DNA of 64,000 nucleotides from Massilia horti. GTDB taxonomy: Bacteria; Pseudomonadota; Gammaproteobacteria; Burkholderiales; Burkholderiaceae_D. The notes under the pieces are model-generated. The model saw nothing but the letters and a program-made list of their open reading frames with translations. It was not told the DNA's origin and did not search any database. Positions 35,374 through 44,295 of the stretch are shown in pieces. A program made the translations under genes and the position numbers. The stretch lies in NCBI RefSeq assembly GCF_004614195.1, contig NZ_SPUM01000045.1, positions 1 through 64,000 on the forward strand, written 5' to 3'. Numbering within the stretch: position 1 is the first letter of the stretch; each line of letters begins with the position of its first letter.

Positions 35374-36303
35374 ATGATTGAACCCACATCCGACGAACCC
35401 CGGCACGTTGAGGCCAAGGCCGTGTCCCTGCTGGTGGTGGTCGGCGCCCTGATCGTCGCTTTCGTGCTGTATGTGATGTACGCGCGCGGCGTGTTCGAAC
35501 CGACCCAGAGCCTGATACTGGTGGCGGACGACTCGGAAGGCGTGATTCCCGGGATGGACATGACCTTCGCCGGTTTTCCGATCGGGCGCGTGCGGCAGGT
35601 GGAGCTGGGGCCGGACGGCAAGGTCCAGATCCGGGTCGACGTGCCGAGCAATGACGCCAAATGGCTGCGCGTGTCGAGCGTCTTCACGCTTGAGCGCAGC
35701 ATCGTGGGCGAGACGCGACTGAAGGCGTTTTCCGGCGTGCTGACCGATCCGCCGCTGCCGCCGGGCGCGCATCGCACCGTCCTGCGCGGCGACGCTTCGG
35801 CCGAGATTCCGCGCCTGGTGTCGACCGCGCGCCAGGTACTGGAAAACGTGGAGACGATGACACGCGAGGACTCGCACATCAATTCGACGCTGGCTCACGT
35901 TGACGTGTTGACGGGGCGCCTGACCGGCAAATATGGCGTGTTGGGCGGCACGCTCGGCGGCGACGAGGAGGCGCGCAAGTTCCTGCAGACGCTGGATCGC
36001 GTGAACGACCTGCTGAACAAGGCGGACCAGCGCGTGTTCGGCAAAAGCGGCTTGATGGACGAGACCCAGGCCTCGATCAGCCAGCTTAACGGCCTGCTGC
36101 AGGACGCCCGCGGGACCCTGAAGCAAGCCGATGCGGTGCTGGCCGAGGCCCAGGCTATTGGCGCGAATGCGAAGGTGGCCACGCAGGACCTGGGCAGGCT
36201 GCGCGGCGAAGTCGACGCCAGCCTGCGCAAGGTCAATCGCCTGGTCAATGAAATCAACAGCAAGTGGCCTTTCGCTCGCGACACGGAGATCAAACTGCCA
36301 TGA
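35374..36303 (+). CDS. MlaD-family MCE-domain lipid transport protein
   Basis: A 309-residue inner-membrane-anchored periplasmic protein. One membrane helix (about 17-38), one MCE domain (about 43-120; G-V-I-P-G-M-D-M-T-F-A-G-F-P-I-G-R-V), and a long helical C-terminus (about 140-300) rich in Asn/Asp/Leu heptads that in MCE proteins builds the lipid tunnel. It starts 18 bases after the permease stop and overlaps the lipoprotein gene by four bases (ATGA). The three form one operon for lipid trafficking across the envelope. Confidence 0.88.
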   Translation: MIEPTSDEPRHVEAKAVSLLVVVGALIVAFVLYVMYARGVFEPTQSLILVADDSEGVIPGMDMTFAGFPIGRVRQVELGPDGKVQIRVDVPSNDAKWLRVSSVFTLERSIVGETRLKAFSGVLTDPPLPPGAHRTVLRGDASAEIPRLVSTARQVLENVETMTREDSHINSTLAHVDVLTGRLTGKYGVLGGTLGGDEEARKFLQTLDRVNDLLNKADQRVFGKSGLMDETQASISQLNGLLQDARGTLKQADAVLAEAQAIGANAKVATQDLGRLRGEVDASLRKVNRLVNEINSKWPFARDTEIKLP

Positions 36304-36932
36304 GAAAACTAGCCTGGGTTGCCATCATCCTGCTCAGCGCCTGCGCCAGCAAGCCGACGCCGCCGTCATGGCAGCAAAACGCGCACGATTCACTGGGCGC
36401 TTTTACCGACGCCTACCTGGCGGGGGACAGTGCGGCAGCAAGCGTCGAGTTCGCGCGCGCCCGCAGCGATACCGCGAGCACCGGCCGCCCTGATCTGGTC
36501 GCGCAGGTGGAGCTGGTGCGCTGCGCCGCCCAAGTGGCCAGCCTGGTATTTGACGGGTGCCCGGGTTTTGCCGCGCTGGCGCCCGATGCGACGCCCGCGC
36601 AGCGTGCCTACGCGGCCTATTTGTCGGGGAACTGGCAGGGGCTGCAGCCCGGCCTGCTGCCGGAGCAGCACCGCAGCGTGGTGGCCAACGGGAGCCTGGC
36701 AGCGGTCGGCGACCCGCTGGCGCGCATGGTCGCGGCCGGGGCGCTGTTCAAGGCCGAGCGCATCACACCGGCAGATATCGGCAAGGCGATCGACACGGCA
36801 TCCGGCCAGGGCTGGCGCCGTCCGTTGCTGATGTGGCTGGGCGTGGCGGCCAAACGGGCGGAGGCGGCTGGTGACACTGCCGCGCTGGCGCAAATCCGGC
36901 GCCGGATCGAGTTGGCCTCGGGCGAACGCTGA
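36300..36932 (+). CDS. Lipoprotein of the MlaE-MlaD operon
   Basis: A 210-residue protein with a signal peptide and lipobox (LSAC, lipidated Cys near residue 15). The mature part is helical, without a domain that I recognise with certainty. Position and lipid anchor suggest an outer-membrane partner of the MCE protein, comparable to PqiC or ABC-type transport auxiliary lipoproteins, but the sequence does not show the PqiC fold by eye. The four-base overlap with the MlaD gene indicates translational coupling. A Met-Arg-Lys start fits a signal peptide. Confidence 0.7.
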   Translation: MRKLAWVAIILLSACASKPTPPSWQQNAHDSLGAFTDAYLAGDSAAASVEFARARSDTASTGRPDLVAQVELVRCAAQVASLVFDGCPGFAALAPDATPAQRAYAAYLSGNWQGLQPGLLPEQHRSVVANGSLAAVGDPLARMVAAGALFKAERITPADIGKAIDTASGQGWRRPLLMWLGVAAKRAEAAGDTAALAQIRRRIELASGER

Positions 36933-36963
36933 CCCGAGGCCATTCGCAAGCGCGGCGGGGCGC

Positions 36964-37707
36964 TTACGGGTGCGCCGGGCGCCACCCCGGTTCCTGCTGG
37001 CCGACCATGGTCGGCTCGACCTCGCGCTCGAGCAGGTAATGGTAGACCAAACCGGCAATTCCTCCACCGACCAGCGGGGCGATCCAGAACAGCCATAGCT
37101 GCGCGACTGCCCAGCCGCCGACGAACACCGCCGGGCCGGTGCTACGCGCCGGGTTGACCGAGGTGTTGGTGACCGGAATGCTGATCAGGTGTACCAGCGT
37201 CAGTGCCAGGCCGATTGCCAGGCCGGCGAAATTGACTGGTGCGCGGATATTGGTAGAGCCGCAGACGACCAGCACGAACATGAAGGTCATCACCAGTTCC
37301 GATACGATCGCCGCGGCAAACGAGTAGCCTCCCGGCGAGTGATCGCCAAAGCCATTGGCGGCAAAGCCGCCGGCCACGTCGAAGGCGGGGCCGCCATTGG
37401 CGATGGCGAACAGGATGGCGGCCGCGACGATCCCGCCGATGACCTGGGCGATGAAATAGGGAATGACGAGCGTGCCCGGGAAGCGCCGCGCGGTCCACAG
37501 CCCAAACGTGACGGCCGGATTGAAGTGGCCGCCCGAGATCGGCCCGAGCGCGTACCACCCGGTCAGCATCGCCAGCCCGAAGGCGAACGCGACACCGGCC
37601 AGGCCCACCCCGGTCTCGGGGAATCTCGAGGCCAGGACGGCACTGCCGCAGCCGCCAAGGACAATCCAGAAAGTGCCGAAGAATTCGGCCAGCAATTTGC
37701 GGAACAT
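36964..37707 (-). CDS. aqpZ: Aquaporin Z
   Basis: A 247-residue water channel in the inner membrane with six membrane helices and two half-helices. Both NPA boxes are present (N63-P64-A65 and N185-P186-A187). The selectivity filter residues of water-specific channels (Phe43, His173, Thr182, Arg188) can be seen. The N-terminus [16 protein letters not shown] is characteristic of AqpZ. The start at 37707 is preferred because GGAGG lies eight bases upstream; an ATG two codons earlier would be only two bases from it. Monocistronic. Confidence 0.94.
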   Translation of the reverse strand: MFRKLLAEFFGTFWIVLGGCGSAVLASRFPETGVGLAGVAFAFGLAMLTGWYALGPISGGHFNPAVTFGLWTARRFPGTLVIPYFIAQVIGGIVAAAILFAIANGGPAFDVAGGFAANGFGDHSPGGYSFAAAIVSELVMTFMFVLVVCGSTNIRAPVNFAGLAIGLALTLVHLISIPVTNTSVNPARSTGPAVFVGGWAVAQLWLFWIAPLVGGGIAGLVYHYLLEREVEPTMVGQQEPGWRPAHP

Positions 37708-37904
37708 GAGCATTTCCTCCAAAAAAGCGAGCACTGAAGCGACGCGTGACGCGCACGCCCTGTCGCACTTCGCATTCTAGTCACCGCGCTTCTCGTTGAA
37801 GCAAGCTGAAGGCCGAGGAAATTTTAATTTGTCATGCCCGGTTCGCTTGGAGGACGTTTCCAAAGGCTATATATCACCGCCAGGTGCGGGAATCTCGTGT
37901 CGAT

Positions 37905-38115
37905 CGCGCCACTGCTTGGCCCGTCGTTCCCGGCATTGCCGGAAACGACTTCCCGCGCAGGCGGGAACAGCGCACTGGCGCTGTTCCCCCCATAGATCGC
38001 GTGCTACACCCCAGGTCAACGAGAGCGGAACCTGTTCGGATATGGCCCGCTCAGTATGGCCCCCCGCCTTCGCGAGGGCGACGTGGTTATGCAGCGCAGT
38101 CGCGCAAGGTTTGCC
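37905..38115. repeat. REP-like palindromic region (family B)
   Basis: This gap between aqpZ and the CDF gene holds several short palindromes in a row: GTTCCCGGCATTGCCGGAAAC, TTCCCGC GCAG GCGGGAA, CAGCGC ACTG GCGCTG, and CCCGCCTTCGCGAGGGCG. The C-run followed by CATAG in the middle is shared with the segment at 10375-10470. No coding sequence is seen in this 400-base gap. Such structures are typical of REP/BIME-type repeats. Confidence 0.5.
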
Positions 38116-38123
38116 GAGCGAGA

Positions 38124-39041
38124 CTAGTCGTGTGTCTCCGGTTGCAGCGTAATATGGTCGATCCCATGCTTGTCGAGCAACATTTGCCGCACCGCCTGGA
38201 GCACGGCGGGCCATTCCCCCAGGTCACGGATTTCGAGGTGGCCAATCAGGGCAGGATTGCCGGGTGACATGTCCCACACGTGCAGGTCGTGCACCGACAG
38301 CACGCCGGGCACCGTCTGCAGATCCGCGCCGACCTGCAGGTAGTCAATCTGGTGTGGCACGCCTTCCATCAGGAAGTGGTAGGACTCGCGCAGGATGCCG
38401 GCGGTGGACCTGAGGATCAGCAGCGACACGAAAATCGACAGGATCGGGTCGATCCGCATCCAGCCGGTGAAATGGATGACGGCGCCGGCGACGATGGCGG
38501 CGACCGAGCCGAGCAGGTCGCCCAGCACGTTGATCATGGCGGCCCGGGTGTTGATACTCTGCTCGCCGCGCGAGAGCACGTAGGCGACGACGATGTTAAT
38601 CGCCGCGCCGATCGCGGCGACCACCAGCACGGTGCCGCCCTGGACCGGCTGCGGGCTGGTCAGCCGGTGCCCGGCCTCGTAGACGATCCAGCTGACCAGT
38701 ACCAGCATGGCCAGGCTGTTGACGAATGCCGCCAGCGCCTCGGCGCGCACGAAGCCGAACGAGTGGCGGGCCGAGGGCGGACGCTTGGCGATGACCTGCG
38801 CAAGCAGCGCCAGGCCGAGCGCGGCGGCATCGGTGAGCATGTGGCCGGCGTCGGAAATGAGCGCCAGGGAGTTGGACATGAAGCCGGTGACGGCTTCGAC
38901 CACGGAGAACAGCAGCGTCAGGCCGAGCGCCAGCGCCATCGATTTCTGACTGCGCGACTCGATGACGTGGGCGTGGCGCGCGTCGCCGGCGAGGTGGGCG
39001 TGCAGGTGGGCGGAAGATTCTTGGGCTTGCTGGTTCGGCAT
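38124..39041 (-). CDS. Cation diffusion facilitator (CzcD/ZitB-like metal exporter)
   Basis: A 305-residue inner-membrane proton/metal antiporter that exports zinc, cadmium or cobalt. Six helices, with the metal-binding S-D-A-G-H-M-L-T-D motif in helix 2 and a second site (N-V-L-G-D) in helix 5. The C-terminal cytoplasmic domain contains S-V-H-D-L-H-V-W-D. The N-terminus has a short His-rich stretch (HLHAHL and HAHV), usual in zinc transporters. The start at 39041 lacks a clear ribosome-binding site, but an earlier ATG only adds eight residues. Monocistronic. Zinc is the likeliest substrate. Confidence 0.9.
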   Translation of the reverse strand: MPNQQAQESSAHLHAHLAGDARHAHVIESRSQKSMALALGLTLLFSVVEAVTGFMSNSLALISDAGHMLTDAAALGLALLAQVIAKRPPSARHSFGFVRAEALAAFVNSLAMLVLVSWIVYEAGHRLTSPQPVQGGTVLVVAAIGAAINIVVAYVLSRGEQSINTRAAMINVLGDLLGSVAAIVAGAVIHFTGWMRIDPILSIFVSLLILRSTAGILRESYHFLMEGVPHQIDYLQVGADLQTVPGVLSVHDLHVWDMSPGNPALIGHLEIRDLGEWPAVLQAVRQMLLDKHGIDHITLQPETHD

Positions 39042-39164
39042 GGGCGGTCGTGTCAGGGTACGCAAAACCGCAAAGTGTAAATGGGCGGCGTCCTCAAGGC
39101 TACTGCAAGTTTTGCAGAAAAGCCATTTCCGCCCACTCCGGACAGGTCGCCGCCTCGCGCGGGA

Positions 39165-40259
39165 TCAGGCGCTTGCCGTCCGCCGCCTCTTGAAGCGGTA
39201 CGCCAATCCGCCCAGCCCGGCAAGCAGCAGCGCCCAGGTGGACGGTTCCGGCACGGCGGTGAGCGGTTCGAGCAGTAGCATGCTGCAGCCGCCGCCCCCG
39301 GTCGGGCAGCCACTCACCAGAATCTGTCCGGCATCGTTGATGCCATAGGCATACATCAATGTCCAGTCATTGAGCCCCTGCACCATGTCGCTCAGGTCAA
39401 GCATTTGCCCGTTTGAATACAAAAATGCATGCAAGTCCCCGTTCGCCGTATTGCTGGCGCCGACGATCTGGCCATGGTTATTGATGGCATTTGCTCGGGA
39501 GATCGTGCCGCCGAGCGTTCCAAGGTCAAGTATCGTTCCCGCCGAATACAGGAAAGGGTGCTCATCCCTCGCAGTCCCGAACATGCCGACAATGTCGCCA
39601 GCGTCGTTGATCCCGTAAGCAAAGCTGTAATCGCCGCAGTACAACGAGCCAAGGTCTGTCGTAACGCCATTGCTATACATAAAAGCGTGCGACATATTGT
39701 TGGCGGAGAAATTGCCAACGACGACCCCTGCCGCGTTCATGTCGTACACCCGCCAGTCGGCGCCGCTGTTCAGTCCCAAATATTCGATTTGTCCATTCGC
39801 GTACACGAAGCCGACTTCGTTTTGGCCCTGCGGTCCATTGACGACGAGGGTGCCCGCCACCTGCCCGGAGTTGTTGACGGCATTTGCCTCGGCCCAGACG
39901 TGGGGCACCATTGGAATCGTGGTCTCCGTTCCGTTGTCATAGAAGAACACGTTGGGTTCGATGTAATCGTCCCGTGTCCCGAGAATGTAGCGTCCATCCG
40001 GGCTGATCACATTGAACATTGTGTTTGGGGTTGAATAGAGCGTAAGCTGGGAGTTCGACCAGATCGCCGCCTGCAAATCTCCGGGACTGTGGGGCGCCTC
40101 GACCGCGCCGACGACCTGTCCGTTGCTGCCGAGATAATGAGCACCGAAGTCTTTGGGAAGGAAGATCGGCGTGTATTGAATGTCTCCGGCCAGCGCGAAC
40201 AGAGGCGCGGCCAGCAGGGGCAAAGCGAGCATCCTGAGCATTGCGTTCCTTGCGAACAT
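39165..40259 (-). CDS. HAF-repeat PEP-CTERM sorting protein
   Basis: A 364-residue secreted protein. A signal peptide (about 1-25) is followed by at least five HAF-type repeats with the pattern G-I-N-D-A-G-x-I-V-G (for example GINDAGDIVGMF and AINNHGQIVGAS), each ending in a beta-strand with an A/P-F-x-Y-S-x-G signature. The C-terminus has a complete PEP-CTERM signal: V-P-E-P-S-T, a hydrophobic helix and an Arg-rich tail. It should be processed by an exosortase and released or anchored outside the cell; this implies that the organism encodes exosortase and exopolysaccharide genes. GGAGG lies seven bases before the ATG at 40259. Confidence 0.88.
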   Translation of the reverse strand: MFARNAMLRMLALPLLAAPLFALAGDIQYTPIFLPKDFGAHYLGSNGQVVGAVEAPHSPGDLQAAIWSNSQLTLYSTPNTMFNVISPDGRYILGTRDDYIEPNVFFYDNGTETTIPMVPHVWAEANAVNNSGQVAGTLVVNGPQGQNEVGFVYANGQIEYLGLNSGADWRVYDMNAAGVVVGNFSANNMSHAFMYSNGVTTDLGSLYCGDYSFAYGINDAGDIVGMFGTARDEHPFLYSAGTILDLGTLGGTISRANAINNHGQIVGASNTANGDLHAFLYSNGQMLDLSDMVQGLNDWTLMYAYGINDAGQILVSGCPTGGGGCSMLLLEPLTAVPEPSTWALLLAGLGGLAYRFKRRRTASA

Positions 40260-40419
40260 TTGAGCCCTCCAGATGAAGTCGACGAATGGAATCACGATAC
40301 CGTCGGGGAGCGCTCTTCAACCTGTGCGAGGTCACGCGAACTGCCGAGTACGCTTGGGGCAGGCGGCTCTTGCCGACCGCCTAATTGTTCCATAAATTCA
40401 ACCTTTCGGTGTGTAAGCC

Positions 40420-40448
40420 TTGCGTCCTCCGGCGCGGGCCTCTATAAT
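40420..40448 (+). promoter_or_regulatory. Sigma-70 promoter of tRNA-Val
   Basis: A -35 box TTGCGT (40420-40425), 17-base spacer and perfect -10 box TATAAT (40443-40448) lie ten bases before the first base of the tRNA. Confidence 0.8.
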
Positions 40449-40458
40449 GGCGATCTAC

Positions 40459-40535
40459 GGGCGGTTAGTTCAGCTGGTTAGAATACTTGGTCGACATCCA
40501 AGGGGTCGCAGATTCGAATTCTGCACCGCCCACCA
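40459..40535 (+). tRNA. tRNA-Val(GAC)
   Basis: A 77-base cloverleaf with encoded CCA. Acceptor stem GGGCGGT/ACCGCCC is perfect; D stem GTTC/GAAT; anticodon stem CTTGG/CCAAG with loop TCGACAT (anticodon GAC); T stem GCAGA/TCTGC with loop TTCGAAT. G18-G19 and the Levitt pair (G15-C48) are present. Position 33, almost always U, is C here. It has its own promoter and a terminator before thrS. Confidence 0.9.
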
Positions 40536-40651
40536 GAACACTCAAAAGTAAGAGCGAGAAAGGCAGCCACGGTTATGACACCGCGAACTACAACGTTGTT
40601 GTGGGGGAATCGCTAGACGCGGTATGGTGTTCTTTTGCTCGACACACTGAT

Positions 40652-40679
40652 AAAAACGCGCCTGGTGCGCGTTTTTTTT
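40652..40679 (+). terminator. Intrinsic terminator of tRNA-Val
   Basis: AACGCGC/GCGCGTT stem with a 5-base loop is followed by eight T; it separates the tRNA from thrS. Confidence 0.88.
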
Positions 40680-40745
40680 CGTCCAGAATTTTCAATCTTC
40701 CGAATTACCACTTAGCAGGCGCCGCGCGCCGATATGGAGAACAGT

Positions 40746-42656
40746 ATGGTTCAAGTGCGACTTCCCGATGGTTCCGCCCGTCAATTCGACGGCCCGGTGA
40801 CGGTGGCCCAGGTGGCGGCCAGCATCGGCACTAGCCTTGCCAAGGCGGCGCTGGCCGGCAAGGTCGATGGCAAGGTGGTCGACACCTCGTTCCTGATCGA
40901 CCGCGACGTCGACCTGGCGATCGTCACCGACAAGGATCCGGAAGGGCTGGACGTGATCCGTCACTCGACGGCGCACCTGCTCGCGTACGCGGTCAAGGAG
41001 CTGTTCCCCGAGGCGCAGGTCACGATCGGCCCGGTCATCGAAAACGGTTTCTATTACGACTTCTCGTACAAGCGCCCGTTCACTCCGGAAGACCTGCAGG
41101 CGATCGAAAAGAAAATGGTCGAGCTGTCCAAAAAGGACGAGCCGGTCACGCGCAAGGTGCTGCCGCGCGACGAGGCCGTGGTGTACTTCAAGTCGATCGG
41201 CGAGGACTACAAGGCCGAGATCATTGCCTCGATCCCGCAGAACGAGGACGTGTCGCTGTACACCGAAGGCAACTTCACCGACCTGTGCCGCGGTCCGCAC
41301 GTGCCCTCGACCGGCAAGCTGAAGGTGTTCAAGCTGATGAAGCTGGCCGGTGCCTATTGGCGCGGCGACTCCAATAACGAAATGCTGCAGCGTATCTACG
41401 GCACCGCCTGGACCAAGAAGGAAGAGCAGGAGCAGTACCTGCACATGCTGGAGGAGGCCGAGAAGCGCGACCACCGCAAGCTGGGCAAGCAGCTCGACCT
41501 GTTCCATTTCCAGGAAGAGGCGCCGGGCCTGATCTTCTGGCATCCGAAAGGCTGGACCGTCTGGCAGCAGGTGGAGCAGTACATGCGCAACAAGTACCAG
41601 GTCAACGGCTACAGCGAGGTCAAGGCGCCGCAGATCCTCGACGTGACGCTGTGGCAAAAGACCGGTCACTGGGACAACTATCGCGAGAACATGTTCACCA
41701 CCGAGTCGGAGAACCGTTCGTACGCGCTCAAGCCGATGAACTGCCCGGGCCATGTGCAAATCTACAACGCCGGGCTGCGCAGCTACCGCGACCTGCCGCT
41801 GCGTTACGGCGAGTTCGGCCAGTGCCACCGCAACGAGACCTCGGGCGCGCTGCACGGGCTGATGCGCGTGCGCGGCTTCACCCAGGACGATGGTCACATC
41901 TTCTGCACCGAAGAGCAGATCGCCGCCGAAGTGACGGCCTTCCATGCGCAGGCGATGGAGGTGTATGGCGATTTCGGCTTCGAGAACATCGACGTGAAGA
42001 TCGCGCTGCGGCCAAGTAACCGCATCGGCTCGGATGAGGTGTGGGACCAGGCCGAAGAGGCGCTGCGTTCGGCCTTGAAGAGCTGCGGCGTCGCCTGGAC
42101 CGAGCTGCCGGGCGAGGGTGCGTTCTACGGCCCGAAGATCGAGTACCACCTGAAGGACAGCCTGGGCCGTCCTTGGCAGGTCGGCACGATGCAGGTCGAC
42201 TTTTCGATGCCGGGCCGCCTGGGCGCCGAATATGTTGCGGAAGACAACACGCGCCGGGTGCCGGTGATGTTGCACCGTGCAATCGTGGGCTCCATGGAGC
42301 GTTTTATTGGTATCCTGATCGAGAACTATGCAGGTGCGTTGCCGCTGTGGCTGGCTCCGGTGCAAGTCGCCATCCTCAACATTTCAGATGCGCAAGCCGA
42401 CTACGTGAAAGAGGTTGAGGCACGTCTGAAGAAGGCTGGATTCCGGGTGCACGCTGATTTGCGGAACGAGAAGATTACCTATAAAATACGAGAGCATTCC
42501 GTCCAAAAACTGCCGTACATTCTGGTTGTTGGCGATAAAGAGCGGGACGCTCAAACCGTGGCCGTCCGTGCACGTGGCAATGTCGACCTGGGCGTGATGT
42601 CCGTCGATGCGCTGGTGGAACGCCTCCGAGGCGAGGTCGAATCCAAGGCGAACTAA
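40746..42656 (+). CDS. thrS: Threonyl-tRNA synthetase
   Basis: A 636-residue class II synthetase charging tRNA-Thr. Order: TGS domain (about 1-60), editing domain with H-S-T-A-H-L-L and the C-R-G-P-H motif that clears Ser-tRNA, catalytic core (zinc ligand Cys in MNCPGH; class II motif 2 [21 protein letters not shown]; motif 3 G-S-M-E-R-F-I-G), and the anticodon-binding domain in the last 100 residues. The ATG at 40746 is preferred because GGAG lies seven bases upstream; an ATG four codons earlier overlaps that site. First gene of the translation cluster; infC follows after 34 bases. Confidence 0.97.
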   Translation: MVQVRLPDGSARQFDGPVTVAQVAASIGTSLAKAALAGKVDGKVVDTSFLIDRDVDLAIVTDKDPEGLDVIRHSTAHLLAYAVKELFPEAQVTIGPVIENGFYYDFSYKRPFTPEDLQAIEKKMVELSKKDEPVTRKVLPRDEAVVYFKSIGEDYKAEIIASIPQNEDVSLYTEGNFTDLCRGPHVPSTGKLKVFKLMKLAGAYWRGDSNNEMLQRIYGTAWTKKEEQEQYLHMLEEAEKRDHRKLGKQLDLFHFQEEAPGLIFWHPKGWTVWQQVEQYMRNKYQVNGYSEVKAPQILDVTLWQKTGHWDNYRENMFTTESENRSYALKPMNCPGHVQIYNAGLRSYRDLPLRYGEFGQCHRNETSGALHGLMRVRGFTQDDGHIFCTEEQIAAEVTAFHAQAMEVYGDFGFENIDVKIALRPSNRIGSDEVWDQAEEALRSALKSCGVAWTELPGEGAFYGPKIEYHLKDSLGRPWQVGTMQVDFSMPGRLGAEYVAEDNTRRVPVMLHRAIVGSMERFIGILIENYAGALPLWLAPVQVAILNISDAQADYVKEVEARLKKAGFRVHADLRNEKITYKIREHSVQKLPYILVVGDKERDAQTVAVRARGNVDLGVMSVDALVERLRGEVESKAN

Positions 42657-42690
42657 GCGGCCGAATATCCAACTTTTCAAAGGAAACAAC

Positions 42691-43212
42691 ATAGCTACTG
42701 ACAAGCAGCATCGCATCAATGGCGAAATCACCTACCCGGAAATGCGTCTGAACGGGGTGAATAACGAGCCGCTGGGCATTGTGGGCCTGGCTGAAGCATT
42801 TCGTCTGGCCGAAGAGGCGAACGTAGACCTGGTGGAGATCGCGCCGAACGCGAGTCCGCCAGTCTGCCGCCTGATGGACTACGGTAAGTTCAAGTATTCG
42901 GAACAGAAGAAAGCGCACGAAGCCAAGCTCAAGCAAAAGGTCATCCAGGTCAAGGAAGTCAAATTCCGTCCGGGTACTGACGAGGGCGATTACAGCATCA
43001 AGCTGCGCAACCTCATCAAGTTCCTGGAGGATGGTGACAAGACCAAGATCACGCTGCGCTTCCGCGGCCGCGAGATGGCACACCAGGACATTGGCATGCG
43101 CATGCTCGAGCGTCTGCGCGGCGACCTGGAGCCGTATGGCCAGGTCGAGCAGTTCCCCAAGCTCGAAGGGCGCCAGATGATCATGGTGGTTGCGCCGAAA
43201 AAGAAGAAGTAA
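42691..43212 (+). CDS. infC: Translation initiation factor IF-3 (AUA start)
   Basis: A 173-residue factor that binds the 30S subunit and checks the start codon and initiator tRNA. N-domain (about 1-80; H-R-I-N-G-E-I-T and [12 protein letters not shown]) and C-domain (about 90-173; [14 protein letters not shown] and the end [11 protein letters not shown]). No ATG, GTG or TTG is at the correct place: the conserved N-terminus ([12 protein letters not shown]) begins at an ATA codon (42691), preceded by AAAGGA at ideal distance. Non-AUG starts in infC are known and give IF-3 negative control over its own translation. Starting at any upstream ATG would add an unrelated extension inside the thrS end. 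Confidence 0.93.
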   Translation: MATDKQHRINGEITYPEMRLNGVNNEPLGIVGLAEAFRLAEEANVDLVEIAPNASPPVCRLMDYGKFKYSEQKKAHEAKLKQKVIQVKEVKFRPGTDEGDYSIKLRNLIKFLEDGDKTKITLRFRGREMAHQDIGMRMLERLRGDLEPYGQVEQFPKLEGRQMIMVVAPKKKK

Positions 43213-43224
43213 GCTTTCGCGTTT

Positions 43225-43287
43225 TCGCTGAAATTGCTCCGGGCCGGGCCCGGGCTGCGGGTGTCAACCTGTGGTCCGGGCCCGGTC
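43225..43287 (+). terminator. Possible terminator after infC
   Basis: Two copies of a CCGGGCCCGG palindrome in the 75 bases after infC can form a long GC-rich stem followed by TCTTATTT. Its function as a terminator is plausible, since a promoter for rpmI follows. Confidence 0.4.
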
Positions 43288-43303
43288 TTATTTCATGTCG
43301 CGG

Positions 43304-43460
43304 CGTAGGGTGCGCACCCGTGCGCACGCGGCACGGGTGCGTACCAGCGCCCACGGCATACAACCGTACAGCGTGCGCACAGTACGTGTGCATTCTGGAG
43401 CCAACGACATTCAAACGTACCGCGTGCGCACAGGTCCTCGGCGGCCCCGCGTCCCCTACG
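43304..43460. repeat. Intergenic palindromic element, copy 4
   Basis: 157 bp. The left end CGTAGGGTGCGCACCCGTGC is that of copy 1. The right end (GCGTGCGCACAGGTCCTCGG followed by CCCCGCGTCCCCTACG) is that of copy 2. The interior has CAACCGTACAGCGTGCGCAC, also found in copy 1, and a second, related unit. The element is inserted between infC and rpmI, genes that normally lie close together. Confidence 0.83.
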
Positions 43461-43498
43461 AATGCCGAATCACCCCCTATATTGTTTGCCCTGGACTG

Positions 43499-43507
43499 TG
43501 CTACAAT
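43499..43507 (+). promoter_or_regulatory. Extended -10 promoter for rpmI-rplT
   Basis: TGCTACAAT (extended -10, TGn then TACAAT) lies about 155 bases before rpmI and 40 bases after the repeat element. No good -35 box was seen. A long structured leader follows. Confidence 0.5.
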
Positions 43508-43633
43508 CCGCGTTTCCTGTTTGTAGAAACAGGTTGTAGTGGAGCGTCGGCACCCCGCGCATCCGCTGCAAGACAAGTGAAAGCAGGCATCTAAGAGCAG
43601 CAAAGGGCTGCCACCTGCAATCCTGTCAGCTAT

Positions 43634-43663
43634 GGAGCTGCCCGTAACGGGCAGATGACTATG
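43634..43663 (+). promoter_or_regulatory. Shine-Dalgarno / hairpin / start arrangement at rpmI
   Basis: A GGAG at 43634-43637 is 23 bases from the rpmI ATG (43661). A perfect 7-bp hairpin (CTGCCCG TAA CGGGCAG, 43638-43654) lies exactly between them. If the hairpin is folded, GGAG is brought to six bases from the ATG. Confidence 0.55.
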
Positions 43664-43858
43664 CCAAAAATGAAAACCAAAAGCTCCGCGAAGAAGCGTT
43701 TTCGCGTGCGTCCGGGTGGTACTGTGAAATCGGGTATGGCGTTCAAGCGTCACATCCTGACCAAGAAAACCACCAAAAACAAGCGCCAACTGCGCGGTAC
43801 CCGTAACATCAATGCGTCCGACGTCCAAAGCGTCTACCGCATGATGCCGTCTGCTTAA
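43661..43858 (+). CDS. rpmI: 50S ribosomal protein L35
   Basis: A 65-residue basic protein of the large subunit. The sequence [16 protein letters not shown] at the start, and the [18 protein letters not shown] motif, are diagnostic. The ATG at 43661 gives the usual N-terminus; an ATG two codons earlier would add Met-Thr. Followed after 23 bases by rplT. Translation probably depends on the hairpin described at 43638-43654. Confidence 0.95.
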   Translation: MPKMKTKSSAKKRFRVRPGGTVKSGMAFKRHILTKKTTKNKRQLRGTRNINASDVQSVYRMMPSA

Positions 43859-43881
43859 TCTCACATACCTAAGGAGCTACT

Positions 43882-44241
43882 ATGCCTCGAGTAAAACGTG
43901 GGGTTACTGCACGTGCCCGTCACAAGAAGGTTCTTGAACTTGCCAAAGGCTACCGTGGTCGCCGCAGCAAAGTATTCCGTATTGCCAAGCAAGCAGTCAT
44001 GCGCGCTGGCCAGTACGCATACCGTGACCGCCGCAACAAGAAGCGTGTCTTCCGCGCCCTGTGGATCACCCGTATCAATGCTGCTTCGCGTTCGCACGGC
44101 ATGACCTACAGCGCATTCATGAACGGCCTGAAGAAAGCCGCGATTGAACTGGACCGCAAAGTCCTGGCCGACATGGCTGTGCATGACAAGCCGGCATTCG
44201 CCGCGATTGTCAATGCGGCTAAGGCAAAGCTCGCTGCCTAA
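43882..44241 (+). CDS. rplT: 50S ribosomal protein L20
   Basis: A 119-residue 23S rRNA-binding assembly protein; the length is exactly that usual in Proteobacteria. N-terminus [18 protein letters not shown] and the central [20 protein letters not shown] are family marks. AAGGAG lies six bases before the ATG. In Gammaproteobacteria L20 represses rpmI-rplT translation; a similar role here could use the structured rpmI leader, but this is inference. Confidence 0.96.
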   Translation: MPRVKRGVTARARHKKVLELAKGYRGRRSKVFRIAKQAVMRAGQYAYRDRRNKKRVFRALWITRINAASRSHGMTYSAFMNGLKKAAIELDRKVLADMAVHDKPAFAAIVNAAKAKLAA

Positions 44242-44295
44242 GCGATTCTTTGCAAATGTAATACCAGCGCCGGCTGTACCGCGGCGCTCGAGAAG

